Source of the DNA: an uncultured Bacteroidales bacterium
GTDB lineage: Bacteria; Bacteroidota; Bacteroidia; Bacteroidales; Paludibacteraceae
Direction of reading: 5' to 3'
DNA: 64,000 nt
NCBI GenBank assembly: GCA_900316005.1
Contig: ONBH01000003.1
Coordinates: 1 to 64,000 of the forward strand
Positions 50,420-59,550 of this stretch are shown in pieces. Numbering within the stretch: position 1 is the first letter of the stretch; each line of letters opens with the position of its first letter. The position numbers and the translations under genes were made by a program. Below the pieces are notes generated by a model that did not search any database, was not told where the DNA came from, and saw nothing but the letters and a program-made list of their open reading frames with translations.

Positions 50420-50500
50420 ATAAAATATAGTATCTCTACTCATTTTTTGCAAAAAAGTGTCCAAAAATTTGCACATATCAGATATTTGTAGTAAATTTGC
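50420..50500 (+). promoter_or_regulatory. 81-bp promoter element, copy 2 (ruvA-sprA side)
   Basis: TTTG (50468-50471), 20-base spacer, TAAATTTG (50492-50499). Same length and order as 1281-1361, and identical to the reverse strand of 50074-50110 over the last 37 bases. The leader to ruvA at 50759 would be about 250 bases long; it contains ATAAAGCGTAAAATAT-like imperfect repeats (about 50635-50695) and no recognised riboswitch. Confidence 0.7.
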
Positions 50501-50758
50501 GGGCTTTTTGTGTGCGAAGTGCATACACGCGTACGTGAGAGCGCGCATATACTTTATCGTGTACAGACCGGCGTTCCGCCTGACAGAGTACAGAGTACAG
50601 ACTGAATTACGTTGTGCTGAAGAGGAGAACTATTTATAAAGCGTAAAATATTTTTATAAACCGCGAAACATTTTGTAAACCGTGAAACAATAAACGACAA
50701 ATAGAACACTCAAAAAAACAAGGGACACAACACTATATCAACGAAACAATAGAATAAT

Positions 50759-51364
50759 ATGATTGAATATATCAATGGACAACTGACAGAACTGACGCCG
50801 ACGACCGCCATCATTGAGGCCGCCGGTGTGGGTTATGAGATAAATATTGCCCTGCCTACCTATTCAGCACTACTGGACAAGAAGGAGGCGAAGCTCTACA
50901 CCGAGGAGATCATTCGCGAGGACACCCATCAGCTATTCGGTTTTATGGACAAGGGCGAACGGGAGATTTTCCGTCGTCTGACCAGCGTCAGCGGTATAGG
51001 TGCCAACACCGCCCGTATGATACTATCCGCCTACTCTGCTACCGAACTGCGCCAAATAATAGCTACGGGTAACGCCCGTGCATTGGGTCAGGTGAAAGGT
51101 CTCGGTCCCAAGACGGCACAACGTATCATCGTGGACCTGAAGGACAAGATATTGAGTGTGGAGATAGGCGATGGTGCCCCAAGAGCCGGCCAGGATGTGC
51201 TCTTCCCCACCCCGAACAACCCCGTGAAGGATGAGGCTGTAAGCGCCCTGACGATGCTCGGCTTCAGCGCCGCGCCCAGCGGAAAGGCTGTAGATAAGAT
51301 CCTGAAAGAGAACCCGAATGCGGGAGTAGAACAGGTGATAAAACAAGCCTTGAAGATGCTGTAA
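50759..51364 (+). CDS. ruvA: Holliday junction helicase subunit RuvA
   Basis: Binds four-way DNA junctions and loads RuvB in recombination repair. The N-terminal OB domain (MIEYINGQLTELTPTTAIIEAAGVGYEI), the two helix-hairpin-helix motifs (LTSVSGIGANTARMIL, LGQVKGLGPKTAQRIIVDLKDK) and the C-terminal RuvB-binding domain (DEAVSALTMLGFS...) are all present. 201 residues, normal. RuvA next to sprA is, as I recall, a common order in Bacteroidota. Confidence 0.97.
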   Translation: MIEYINGQLTELTPTTAIIEAAGVGYEINIALPTYSALLDKKEAKLYTEEIIREDTHQLFGFMDKGEREIFRRLTSVSGIGANTARMILSAYSATELRQIIATGNARALGQVKGLGPKTAQRIIVDLKDKILSVEIGDGAPRAGQDVLFPTPNNPVKDEAVSALTMLGFSAAPSGKAVDKILKENPNAGVEQVIKQALKML

Positions 51365-51457
51365 GAATTGATAATTGATAGTTGATAATTCTTATCTCGG
51401 CTAAGCCTCGAACGATCGGCTAAAGCCGTACGATAGTTGATAATTGATAATTGAAAA
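51365..51457 (+). repeat. TTGATAATTGATA repeats with the second copy of the 61-bp element
   Basis: Element at 51382-51442 matches 6118-6178 in 60 of 61 positions. TTGATAATTGATAATTG units flank it and run into the TTG start codon of sprA at 51458. Confidence 0.85.
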
Positions 51458-54400
51458 TTGAAAGTTAAGCGAATACTATATCTTTTACTCCTGATGCTGA
51501 TCGTTATGCCAATGCAAGCGCAGCAGGTAACGCCGCCCAGCGAGACGCCCGAGGCGGAACAAGAGGAGGTACACGAACCGCAAGGTCAAGTCGTCACACA
51601 TGCACCGGCTCCTTACGAGGTGGATAACTATGAACAGTTGACGCAGCCCAAGAGCAATATGGATCTGCAGCAACCGGGTAACATGCGCACGTCGGTGGAG
51701 TACGACCCTGCAACGGGTTACTACATCCTGCACACAAGAATAGGCGATGTAGATGTAGTGACACCCTACATGATGACCGAAAGCGAGTATAAGGACTACT
51801 CCGAACAACAACTGATGCAGAAATACCGTCAGCAGAAGTTGGCAGCCGTGGAGCACGATAACGAGAAGAAGTTCGATATCACGGACATGAAGTTCAATAT
51901 AGGTCCGGCTGACAAGGTGTTCGGTCCGGGCGGAGTGCAACTAAAACTGCAAGGTAGCGCGGAGTTGCTGTTTGGCTTCAAGCATCAGTTTGTGGACAAC
52001 CCCTCGCTGACGGAGCGCGCCCGCAACAACAACATCTTCGACTTTGACGAGAAGATACAGGTGAACGTGCAAGGTAGTGTAGGTCAGAAGTTAAAGTTCA
52101 ACTTGGCGTACAATACGGAGGCATCGTTCAGTTTTGACCAGCAAAATGTGAAGTTGGCCTACAAAGGTCAGGAGGACGATATTCTGCAGTCGATAGAAGC
52201 AGGTAACGTAAGTCTGGATTTGAACTCGTCGCTGATACGAGGCAGCCAGGCGCTATTCGGTGTGAAGGCCGATATGAAGTTCGGCAAGCTGAAGGTGCAG
52301 GCATTGATTTCGCAGCAAAACAGCGAGGCGCAGACCGTAGGTAGCCAAGGCGGTGCGCAAATGACGAAGTTCGAGATTGAGGCCGACCAGTACGACGAGA
52401 ACAAGCACTTCTTCCTATCGTACTACTTCCGTGACCACTATGAGCAGTCGATGCAGTCGATGCCCTATGTAGCGAGCGGCGTGACGATTAACCGTATTGA
52501 GGTATGGGTCACGAATAAACGCGGCAACTACGAGCAGGCGCGTAATTTGGTGGCTTTCTCGGACTTAGGAGAGAACATGGGCAGCCATATTCACGGCATA
52601 TCATCGTTTCCGACGACAGGCTACCAATACCCCGATAACCGTGCTAACACGCTATATGACCAGGTGAAAGATATTCCTGCTGTGCGCGATTTGCAACAGG
52701 TGAACGCCTATCTGCAGTCGATGGAAAGTAGCTGGGGAATTGTGGGCGGTGAGGACTACGAGAAAGTAGAATCCGCCCGCATGCTGAACAGCGGCGAGTA
52801 TAGCCTGAATGCCGCCCTGGGTTATATCAGCCTGAAGACGGCGCTGAATCAGGACGAGGTATTAGCGGTAGCCTTTGAGTACACCGCCGGCGGGCAAGTC
52901 TATCAGGTAGGTGAGTTTTCCACGGATGTGACAGACAGCACCAATACCTTGGGCAAGGCTCCGACGCTGATACTGAAGATGTTGCGCAGCAGTAACAACG
53001 CTCCGCATTCCTACGACCCCGCGCGCCCGAAGGATAAATTCGGTACCTGGGACCTGATGATGAAGAACATCTATAACTTAGGTGCCAGCACTATGTCGAG
53101 CGAGAAATTCGAGCTATACGTCATGTACCGCAACGACTCGGTCGGCACGACGCTGCAATACCTGCCAGAGGGCCCTGTGAAAGGTACACAACTGCTACGT
53201 GTACTGGAATTGGACCGTTTGGACAGCAAAAATAATCCTAATCCCGATGGCCGATTCGACTACGTAGAGGGCTACACCGCCTTGTCATCGTCGGGACGTA
53301 TCATCTTCCCGGTACTGGAACCATTCGGTAGCTACCTGGCTAAACAATTGGGCAACAGGAAGGATTTGGTGGATAAATACTGCTTCCAGGAACTATATGA
53401 CTCGACGCTGATTATCGCGCAAGAGATGTCGGAGAAGAATAAGTTCCGCCTGAAAGGTAAGTACAAAGGCACCAATGGCAGCGAGATACGCCTCAACGCG
53501 ATGAATGTACCCCGCGGGAGTGTGACGGTAACCGCCGGCGGTGCAACACTCACGGAGAATGTGGACTACACGGTGGATTATGCAATGGGTATCGTGACGA
53601 TTCTGAATCAGTCGATTCTGGAGAGCGGCACGAACGTACAGGTGAAGTTGGAGAACCAATCCACCTTCTCGATGCAACGTAAGGGACTATACGGGGCACA
53701 CTTAGAGTACCAGTTTAATAAAGACTTTATGATAGGCGGTACGCTGATGTACCTGCACGAGAAAGCCCTGACGACAAAGGTCAACTCGGGTAACGAGCCG
53801 CTGTCGAACCTGGTATGGGGTGTGAACCTCAACTACAGAACCGATATGCAGTGGCTCAGCAACGCGTTGGACCAGATACCCTGGATTGATGCCAAGGCCC
53901 CGAGTACATTCCAGGTAAGCGCTGAGTTTGCTCAACTCGTGCCCGGTCACACCCGCGAGGTCGGCAAGGTAGGAACAGCGTATGTTGATGACTTCGAATC
54001 CACGAAGACCTCGATTGACGTGCATTACCCCGGCTACTGGCAGCTGAGTTCAACCCCCGCAGTACCGATAGGTTCGGCAACCGATCCGAAGCGTCCGTTC
54101 TTGGAAGACGGACAGAAGAGCAACAACGCTCAATACAACCGCAACCGTGCGATGCTGAGCTGGTACACCGTTGACCCCATCTTTGGCCATCCGCAGACCA
54201 ACACCCCGCAGCATATCAAGGACGACCCGAACTTGATGTCTGACCACCGCACGCGTATCGTCTATCAGCAGGAGATATACCCAAACAAGGAGGTGCTCGC
54301 CAACGAGGACACACGTATGACCATTCTCAACCTGAGTTTCTACCCCAAGGAGCGCGGTCCGTACAACATATCGGCATCGGAAATCAACAGCCAGGGTGAA

Positions 54401-57400
54401 CTGACCAACCCCAAGCAACGTTGGGGCGGAATGATGCGCAAGTTGGATAACACCGACTTTGAGAAAGCCAATATCGAATATATCGAGTTCTGGCTGATGG
54501 ATCCACGGCTTACCAACGGCGAGGAATTTGAAGGCGGTGACCTGTATATAGACCTGGGTGACATTAGCGAGGATATCCTGCGCGATGGTAAGAAGAGTTT
54601 TGAGCACGGTCTGCCGCTGACTGACGACGAGTCCACCATTGAGACCACCATCTGGGGGCGCATGCCTAAGACTACATCAACGACCATCGCCTTCTCAAAC
54701 GAAGCAGGTGCACGCGCCAAGCAGGATGTGGGTCTGAACGGCTTGAGCACCGAACAAGAATTCACCTTCTCCTACGATGGCAAACGGCCCTACGGCGACT
54801 ATGTGGACTCGCTGCGCGCCAAGGTGACCGACCCCAACGTCATCAGCCGCTGGAACGCCGACCCCTTCTCGCCGTTCAACGACCCTGCGGGCGATAACTA
54901 CCACTACTATCGCGGCGAGGACTTTGACCAACAGCAGACATCCATTCTGGACCGCTACAAGCACTACAACGGTACGGAGGGGAACTCGCCGGAGTCAGAA
55001 GGTTCGTCAGACTATGGGCGCGCCTCGACGCTGACACCCGATATTGAGGACATCAACCGCGATAACACACTGAACGAATACGAGAAATACTTTGAGTACC
55101 ACGTAAGCCTTAACCCTGCTGACCTGTATGTAGGCAACCAGTGTATCTCCGAAGAGTTGAACACCACGGTGACGCTGAAGAACGGCGAACAGGCCGCAGT
55201 GCGCTGGTATCAGTTTAAGATACCTATCCGCAGCGATTCTACCTGCCGGAAGATAGGTGCCATTCGTCACTTCAAGTCCATCCGCTTCATGCGTGTTTAT
55301 ATGACAGGTTGCTCGGACGAGACGCACTTGCGTCTGGCTACGCTGGATCTGGTACGCGGCGAATGGCGTAATTACACCAAGGGGCTGCGCAAGGACTCGG
55401 TCAGCAACCGCTACAACCTACCCTCGCTCAATAATGCTTCGATGGACGTACAGGCTGTCAGCATTGAAGAGAACGGTTCGAAGACGCCAGTCAACTATGT
55501 ACTGCCCCCCGGTATCTCACGTCAGACAGACCCCGGTCAGGCTCAGCTGATTGCCCAAAACGAGCAGGCTATGTTGCTGCGCGTACACAACCTGCAGTAT
55601 AACGACGCGAAAGCCGTCTATAAGAAGACCACCTTCGACATGCGCAACTACAAACGCCTGCAGATGTTCGTCCATTGCGAAGCACTCGCCACTGACGCAA
55701 CACCCATAGGCGACGGCGATTTGAGCTGTTTCATCCGTTTGGGTAGCGACATGGTAAACAACTACTACGAATACGAGATACCGCTCCGCCTCACCGCCCC
55801 GCGTACGTACAACAACGATAACCAGAACGACCGCCGTGAGGTATGGCCCGACGAGAATGCCTTTGACATTCTGCTGACCGCCCTCACCAAGGCCAAAAAC
55901 GACCGTAACTACGCCAAGCGTAACGGCGACCCGAACGTAGGCAACAACATCCCGTACGTAGTCTATGACACCGACAACGGCAAACCCAATAACCGCATCA
56001 CCGTGCTGGGTAACCCCACGCTGGAGGAGGTGGATAACATCCTCATCGGTATACGTAACTGCGGAGTGCACTCCAGCGAAGGTATCAACGGCGAGGTATG
56101 GGTCAACGAGCTCCGTCTGAGCGAATACAACGAGTCAGGCGGTGTAGCCGCGATGGCAAACGCTGCACTCGGCATCAGCGATATCGCTCAACTCAACGTG
56201 GCCGGACATATCGAGACAGCCGGATACGGAAGCATCGAGAGTAATGTGCTGAGCCGCAATATGGAGGACTACTACCAAGTAGCCGTCAGCGCAGCCCTGG
56301 AGATGGGACGTCTCTTCCCCGAGAAGGCACGTCTGCGTATTCCTCTATACGCGAGCTATTCGAACGAGACACGCTCGCCGCTGTACGACCCGCTGGATAC
56401 CGATGTTCGCCTGAAAGACAACCTCGAGACCTTTAACACCAAGCAGGAACGCGACTCTGTCAAGAAGATGTCAAACACCGTACAGCAGTCCACGTCGTTC
56501 TCGGTAACGAACATGAAGGTGGATATCCACTCCAAGAAACAGGATATGTTCTACGACCCGACCAACTTCTCTATCTCGGCGTCCTATAACGACCAGCGCC
56601 TCCACTCACCGGAGTTGGAACAAGACCGCAGCACGGAGTATAAGGGTTCGTTCCAATATAGCTTCAACTTCAATCCCAAGCCCTGGGAGCCCTTCAAGAA
56701 GGTGGAAAAGGTAAAGAATGTGAAGGCTTTGTCGGAGTTCAACATCTTCTACCTGCCGCAGTCATGGGGCTTCAATACCAATATGCGTCGTACGTTCACG
56801 CACCTGAAGATGCGAGACTTCAACCAGAGTGACAGCGGCGTGAGCGACGGAACAAACAAACTGGATATCACCTTCTCAAAGGATTTCACGTGGGATCGCA
56901 ACTTCGACTTCAAGTACGACCTGACGAAGAACATGAAGTTCACCTTCCAGACAGCTATGAACTCCACCGTGGATGAGGCCTACTACACGCCTGAGATTAT
57001 CAAGGACTACAAGATGACCAACGACGTATATGAGGCATGGAAAGATACTATCAAACGCAGCATGAAGGTATGGGGTACACCGTACACCTACTCGCAAGTC
57101 TTCACCGCGTCATGGAACGTGCCCTTCAACCGCATCCCCTACATCGAGGCACTGACGGCTACCGCTTCGTACAACGCCACCTATACATGGAACCGCACCA
57201 TGCGGTCGGCGAACACCACCACATCGCTGGGTAACAACATATCCTCAACACGAGCATGGCAAGTGGACGGGCAGATTAACTTCGAAACGCTCTACGGCAA
57301 GTCGAAGTACTGGAAGAGCCTGAGTCAACGTATGTCAGCCCGAAAGAGCATCAGAGCCTTCAAGCCTAAGAACTATAGTCAGACTGTGGATCTCGCTGCC

Positions 57401-59029
57401 AATACGCCGCAGGAGATTAACCACCGGTTGAACTCAGAGACGCTCATCGTCACCGTGACAGACAGCGCGGGTAAGTCCGTACCCTTCAAGTTCACGCCTG
57501 CCGGCAACGCTAAGATAACACTGACCGTCAAGACCAATGTCAAGAGGGCGGTTGTCACCATCACGACACGCGACCCGAACCAGCGTACTGCGGGTGAGAA
57601 AGCGATGGACTTTGCCGCCTACTTCGGCACGATGCTGCGCCGCGTACAGGTGACCTACCGTGCCACTAACTCCATGACAGTACCGGGCTTCCAGCCGCAG
57701 GTAGGATTCATGGGTCAGAAACGCATTGACGGCTATTATGCACCGGGCTTTGATTTCGCCTTTGGCGTATTCGATGAAAACTTTGTGGATAAGGCCAAGG
57801 ACCGCGGTTGGTTGTCCGGTTCGGACTCGATTGTCCAACCCGCTCTCTCATCGCGCACCGCCGACTTTGACTATAAGGTATCGCTGGAACCATTCCCCGG
57901 CTTCAAGATACAACTTAATGGTAAGCGTTACGAGGCGGAGAGTAACTCCATCATCTATTCCTACGACCAGATGCAGTACAACCGTACGGGTTCGTTCAAC
58001 ATCACGCAGGTTGCTATCGGAACAGCCTTTACGCGTATTGGCGATGCCGAGAATAACTTCTCGTCGGCTGACTTCAACCGATTCTTAGAGAACCGCGACA
58101 TCATGCGTCAGCGCGTGCAGGCACGCTACAACGGCACCTCTTACCCGACTGCAGGCTTCATACCTATTGAGCTGCAGGGGCAGAAATACGATGCCTCGAA
58201 GGGGTCAGTTAGCCGCAACTCGGCGGATGTACTGGTACCCGCCTTCCTGGCTACCTATACAGGACGCGACATCAATAACATCAGCTACAACCCGTTCCTG
58301 AGCCTGCTGCAGGCACTACCGAACTGGAATGTTACGTTTGATGGTCTGGGACGTCTGCCATGGATAAGAGACCACTTCAAGTCCGTCAACCTGACACATG
58401 CTTACACCTGCAAATATGCCATCGGGTCGTTTGGCACGTACTCCACATGGGTTGGTGCTGACAAGAAGGATGCCTCTATCGGTTTCACGCGCGATGTAGT
58501 AAGCGGTAATCCCGTGCCCTCGTCTTCGTACGACATTGCATCCGTCAGCCTGACAGAAGCCTTCTCGCCGCTCATCGGACTCAATCTGACGATGAAGAAC
58601 TCACTGATGCTGAAGTTTGAGTACCGCAAGCAGCGTAACCTGACGATGAATATCACCAGCGTGCAGTTGACCGAAGGCCATACCAACGAGTTCGTCGTGG
58701 GTGCCGGATATACCATCAAGGACCTCAACTTCACTGCCAAGACCAAGAACGGTGGGCAGAAGAAGGTTAGCAACGACCTTAAGCTCAATGTAGATGTGTC
58801 GTACAAGAATATCATGACCGTGCTACGCAAGGTGGAAGAAGATATCACGCAGGCATCCAACGGCAATAAAGTCTTTGCCCTGAAACTGAGTGCCGACTAC
58901 GTATTGTCGCAGAAGATCAGTCTGCAACTATTCTACGACCATCAGGGGACCATACCGCTTATCTCGTCGGCATATCCCGTCAAGTCCGACAACGTAGGTC
59001 TGAACGTCAAAATCATGCTGACACGATGA
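51458..59029 (+). CDS. sprA: SprA/Sov, outer-membrane translocon of the type IX secretion system
   Basis: SprA forms the very large outer-membrane barrel through which type IX substrates leave the cell. 2,523 residues is in the family's range. Signs: signal peptide MKVKRILYLLLLMLIVMPMQ then AQQ, the repeated 'DP.TG.Y.......G......PY.M...EY..Y' motif (about 85-120), the FGFKHQFVDNPSLTERARNN and VQGSVGQKLKFNLAYNTEA type strands, the VDDFESTKTSIDV motif near 850 and beta-strand repeats to the end. The start is TTG 51458: the next in-frame ATG (51494) would drop the positive residues of the signal peptide. Its presence makes type IX export of the nearby amylases plausible. Confidence 0.95.
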   Translation: MKVKRILYLLLLMLIVMPMQAQQVTPPSETPEAEQEEVHEPQGQVVTHAPAPYEVDNYEQLTQPKSNMDLQQPGNMRTSVEYDPATGYYILHTRIGDVDVVTPYMMTESEYKDYSEQQLMQKYRQQKLAAVEHDNEKKFDITDMKFNIGPADKVFGPGGVQLKLQGSAELLFGFKHQFVDNPSLTERARNNNIFDFDEKIQVNVQGSVGQKLKFNLAYNTEASFSFDQQNVKLAYKGQEDDILQSIEAGNVSLDLNSSLIRGSQALFGVKADMKFGKLKVQALISQQNSEAQTVGSQGGAQMTKFEIEADQYDENKHFFLSYYFRDHYEQSMQSMPYVASGVTINRIEVWVTNKRGNYEQARNLVAFSDLGENMGSHIHGISSFPTTGYQYPDNRANTLYDQVKDIPAVRDLQQVNAYLQSMESSWGIVGGEDYEKVESARMLNSGEYSLNAALGYISLKTALNQDEVLAVAFEYTAGGQVYQVGEFSTDVTDSTNTLGKAPTLILKMLRSSNNAPHSYDPARPKDKFGTWDLMMKNIYNLGASTMSSEKFELYVMYRNDSVGTTLQYLPEGPVKGTQLLRVLELDRLDSKNNPNPDGRFDYVEGYTALSSSGRIIFPVLEPFGSYLAKQLGNRKDLVDKYCFQELYDSTLIIAQEMSEKNKFRLKGKYKGTNGSEIRLNAMNVPRGSVTVTAGGATLTENVDYTVDYAMGIVTILNQSILESGTNVQVKLENQSTFSMQRKGLYGAHLEYQFNKDFMIGGTLMYLHEKALTTKVNSGNEPLSNLVWGVNLNYRTDMQWLSNALDQIPWIDAKAPSTFQVSAEFAQLVPGHTREVGKVGTAYVDDFESTKTSIDVHYPGYWQLSSTPAVPIGSATDPKRPFLEDGQKSNNAQYNRNRAMLSWYTVDPIFGHPQTNTPQHIKDDPNLMSDHRTRIVYQQEIYPNKEVLANEDTRMTILNLSFYPKERGPYNISASEINSQGELTNPKQRWGGMMRKLDNTDFEKANIEYIEFWLMDPRLTNGEEFEGGDLYIDLGDISEDILRDGKKSFEHGLPLTDDESTIETTIWGRMPKTTSTTIAFSNEAGARAKQDVGLNGLSTEQEFTFSYDGKRPYGDYVDSLRAKVTDPNVISRWNADPFSPFNDPAGDNYHYYRGEDFDQQQTSILDRYKHYNGTEGNSPESEGSSDYGRASTLTPDIEDINRDNTLNEYEKYFEYHVSLNPADLYVGNQCISEELNTTVTLKNGEQAAVRWYQFKIPIRSDSTCRKIGAIRHFKSIRFMRVYMTGCSDETHLRLATLDLVRGEWRNYTKGLRKDSVSNRYNLPSLNNASMDVQAVSIEENGSKTPVNYVLPPGISRQTDPGQAQLIAQNEQAMLLRVHNLQYNDAKAVYKKTTFDMRNYKRLQMFVHCEALATDATPIGDGDLSCFIRLGSDMVNNYYEYEIPLRLTAPRTYNNDNQNDRREVWPDENAFDILLTALTKAKNDRNYAKRNGDPNVGNNIPYVVYDTDNGKPNNRITVLGNPTLEEVDNILIGIRNCGVHSSEGINGEVWVNELRLSEYNESGGVAAMANAALGISDIAQLNVAGHIETAGYGSIESNVLSRNMEDYYQVAVSAALEMGRLFPEKARLRIPLYASYSNETRSPLYDPLDTDVRLKDNLETFNTKQERDSVKKMSNTVQQSTSFSVTNMKVDIHSKKQDMFYDPTNFSISASYNDQRLHSPELEQDRSTEYKGSFQYSFNFNPKPWEPFKKVEKVKNVKALSEFNIFYLPQSWGFNTNMRRTFTHLKMRDFNQSDSGVSDGTNKLDITFSKDFTWDRNFDFKYDLTKNMKFTFQTAMNSTVDEAYYTPEIIKDYKMTNDVYEAWKDTIKRSMKVWGTPYTYSQVFTASWNVPFNRIPYIEALTATASYNATYTWNRTMRSANTTTSLGNNISSTRAWQVDGQINFETLYGKSKYWKSLSQRMSARKSIRAFKPKNYSQTVDLAANTPQEINHRLNSETLIVTVTDSAGKSVPFKFTPAGNAKITLTVKTNVKRAVVTITTRDPNQRTAGEKAMDFAAYFGTMLRRVQVTYRATNSMTVPGFQPQVGFMGQKRIDGYYAPGFDFAFGVFDENFVDKAKDRGWLSGSDSIVQPALSSRTADFDYKVSLEPFPGFKIQLNGKRYEAESNSIIYSYDQMQYNRTGSFNITQVAIGTAFTRIGDAENNFSSADFNRFLENRDIMRQRVQARYNGTSYPTAGFIPIELQGQKYDASKGSVSRNSADVLVPAFLATYTGRDINNISYNPFLSLLQALPNWNVTFDGLGRLPWIRDHFKSVNLTHAYTCKYAIGSFGTYSTWVGADKKDASIGFTRDVVSGNPVPSSSYDIASVSLTEAFSPLIGLNLTMKNSLMLKFEYRKQRNLTMNITSVQLTEGHTNEFVVGAGYTIKDLNFTAKTKNGGQKKVSNDLKLNVDVSYKNIMTVLRKVEEDITQASNGNKVFALKLSADYVLSQKISLQLFYDHQGTIPLISSAYPVKSDNVGLNVKIMLTR

Positions 59030-59550
59030 GAATAGGCATCATTGGTCCAGAGAGTACCGGTAAGACAACCATGGCGAGGCACCTCGCCGGGCGTTGCCAT
59101 GGTATATGGGTACCCGAATATGCCCGCACATACGTAGAGCAGCTCGACCACCCCTATACACGTCAGGATGTAGAAGCTATCGCACGCTACCAGGTAAAAC
59201 AACTGCAGGCTGACTACGGAACGGCGGACGTATTCTTCGATACCGAACTAATCATCACACGCGTATGGTTTCTTCACAAGCAGTGGGACTGCCCTGAATG
59301 GGTGGATGATGCCATAGAGCAATATGCTATGGACCACTATCTGCTACTCTACCCCGATATCGCATGGCAAGACGACCCCGTTCGCGAGAACGGAGACATT
59401 CGCGAAGAACTATTTCACCAATACGAAGAGGAAATCCTGCGCACGCACGTACCTTATACAATCATACGCGCGCGCGAAAGAGAACTATTGTTTCATCAGG
59501 AGCCGGAAAGCATCCGTCACCTTCTTGACCGGCTGCACCTCAATGGATAG
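59026..59550 (+). CDS. NadR-like P-loop kinase (AAA_28 type)
   Basis: 174 residues with Walker A GPESTGKTT, then WVPEYARTYVEQL, and a DVFFDTELIITRVW segment, which together match the C-terminal ribosylnicotinamide-kinase domain of NadR and stand-alone AAA_28 proteins of Bacteroidota. It probably phosphorylates a nucleoside such as nicotinamide riboside; there is no adenylyltransferase domain. The start overlaps the sprA stop (ATGA). The last 66 bases overlap the 3' end of radA on the other strand. Confidence 0.8.
   Translation: MRIGIIGPESTGKTTMARHLAGRCHGIWVPEYARTYVEQLDHPYTRQDVEAIARYQVKQLQADYGTADVFFDTELIITRVWFLHKQWDCPEWVDDAIEQYAMDHYLLLYPDIAWQDDPVRENGDIREELFHQYEEEILRTHVPYTIIRARERELLFHQEPESIRHLLDRLHLNG

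Noticed and set aside
50457..50639. 60-residue frame before ruvA
   Set aside because: Its start lies upstream of the predicted transcript start of the 81-bp element and the product has no recognisable features.
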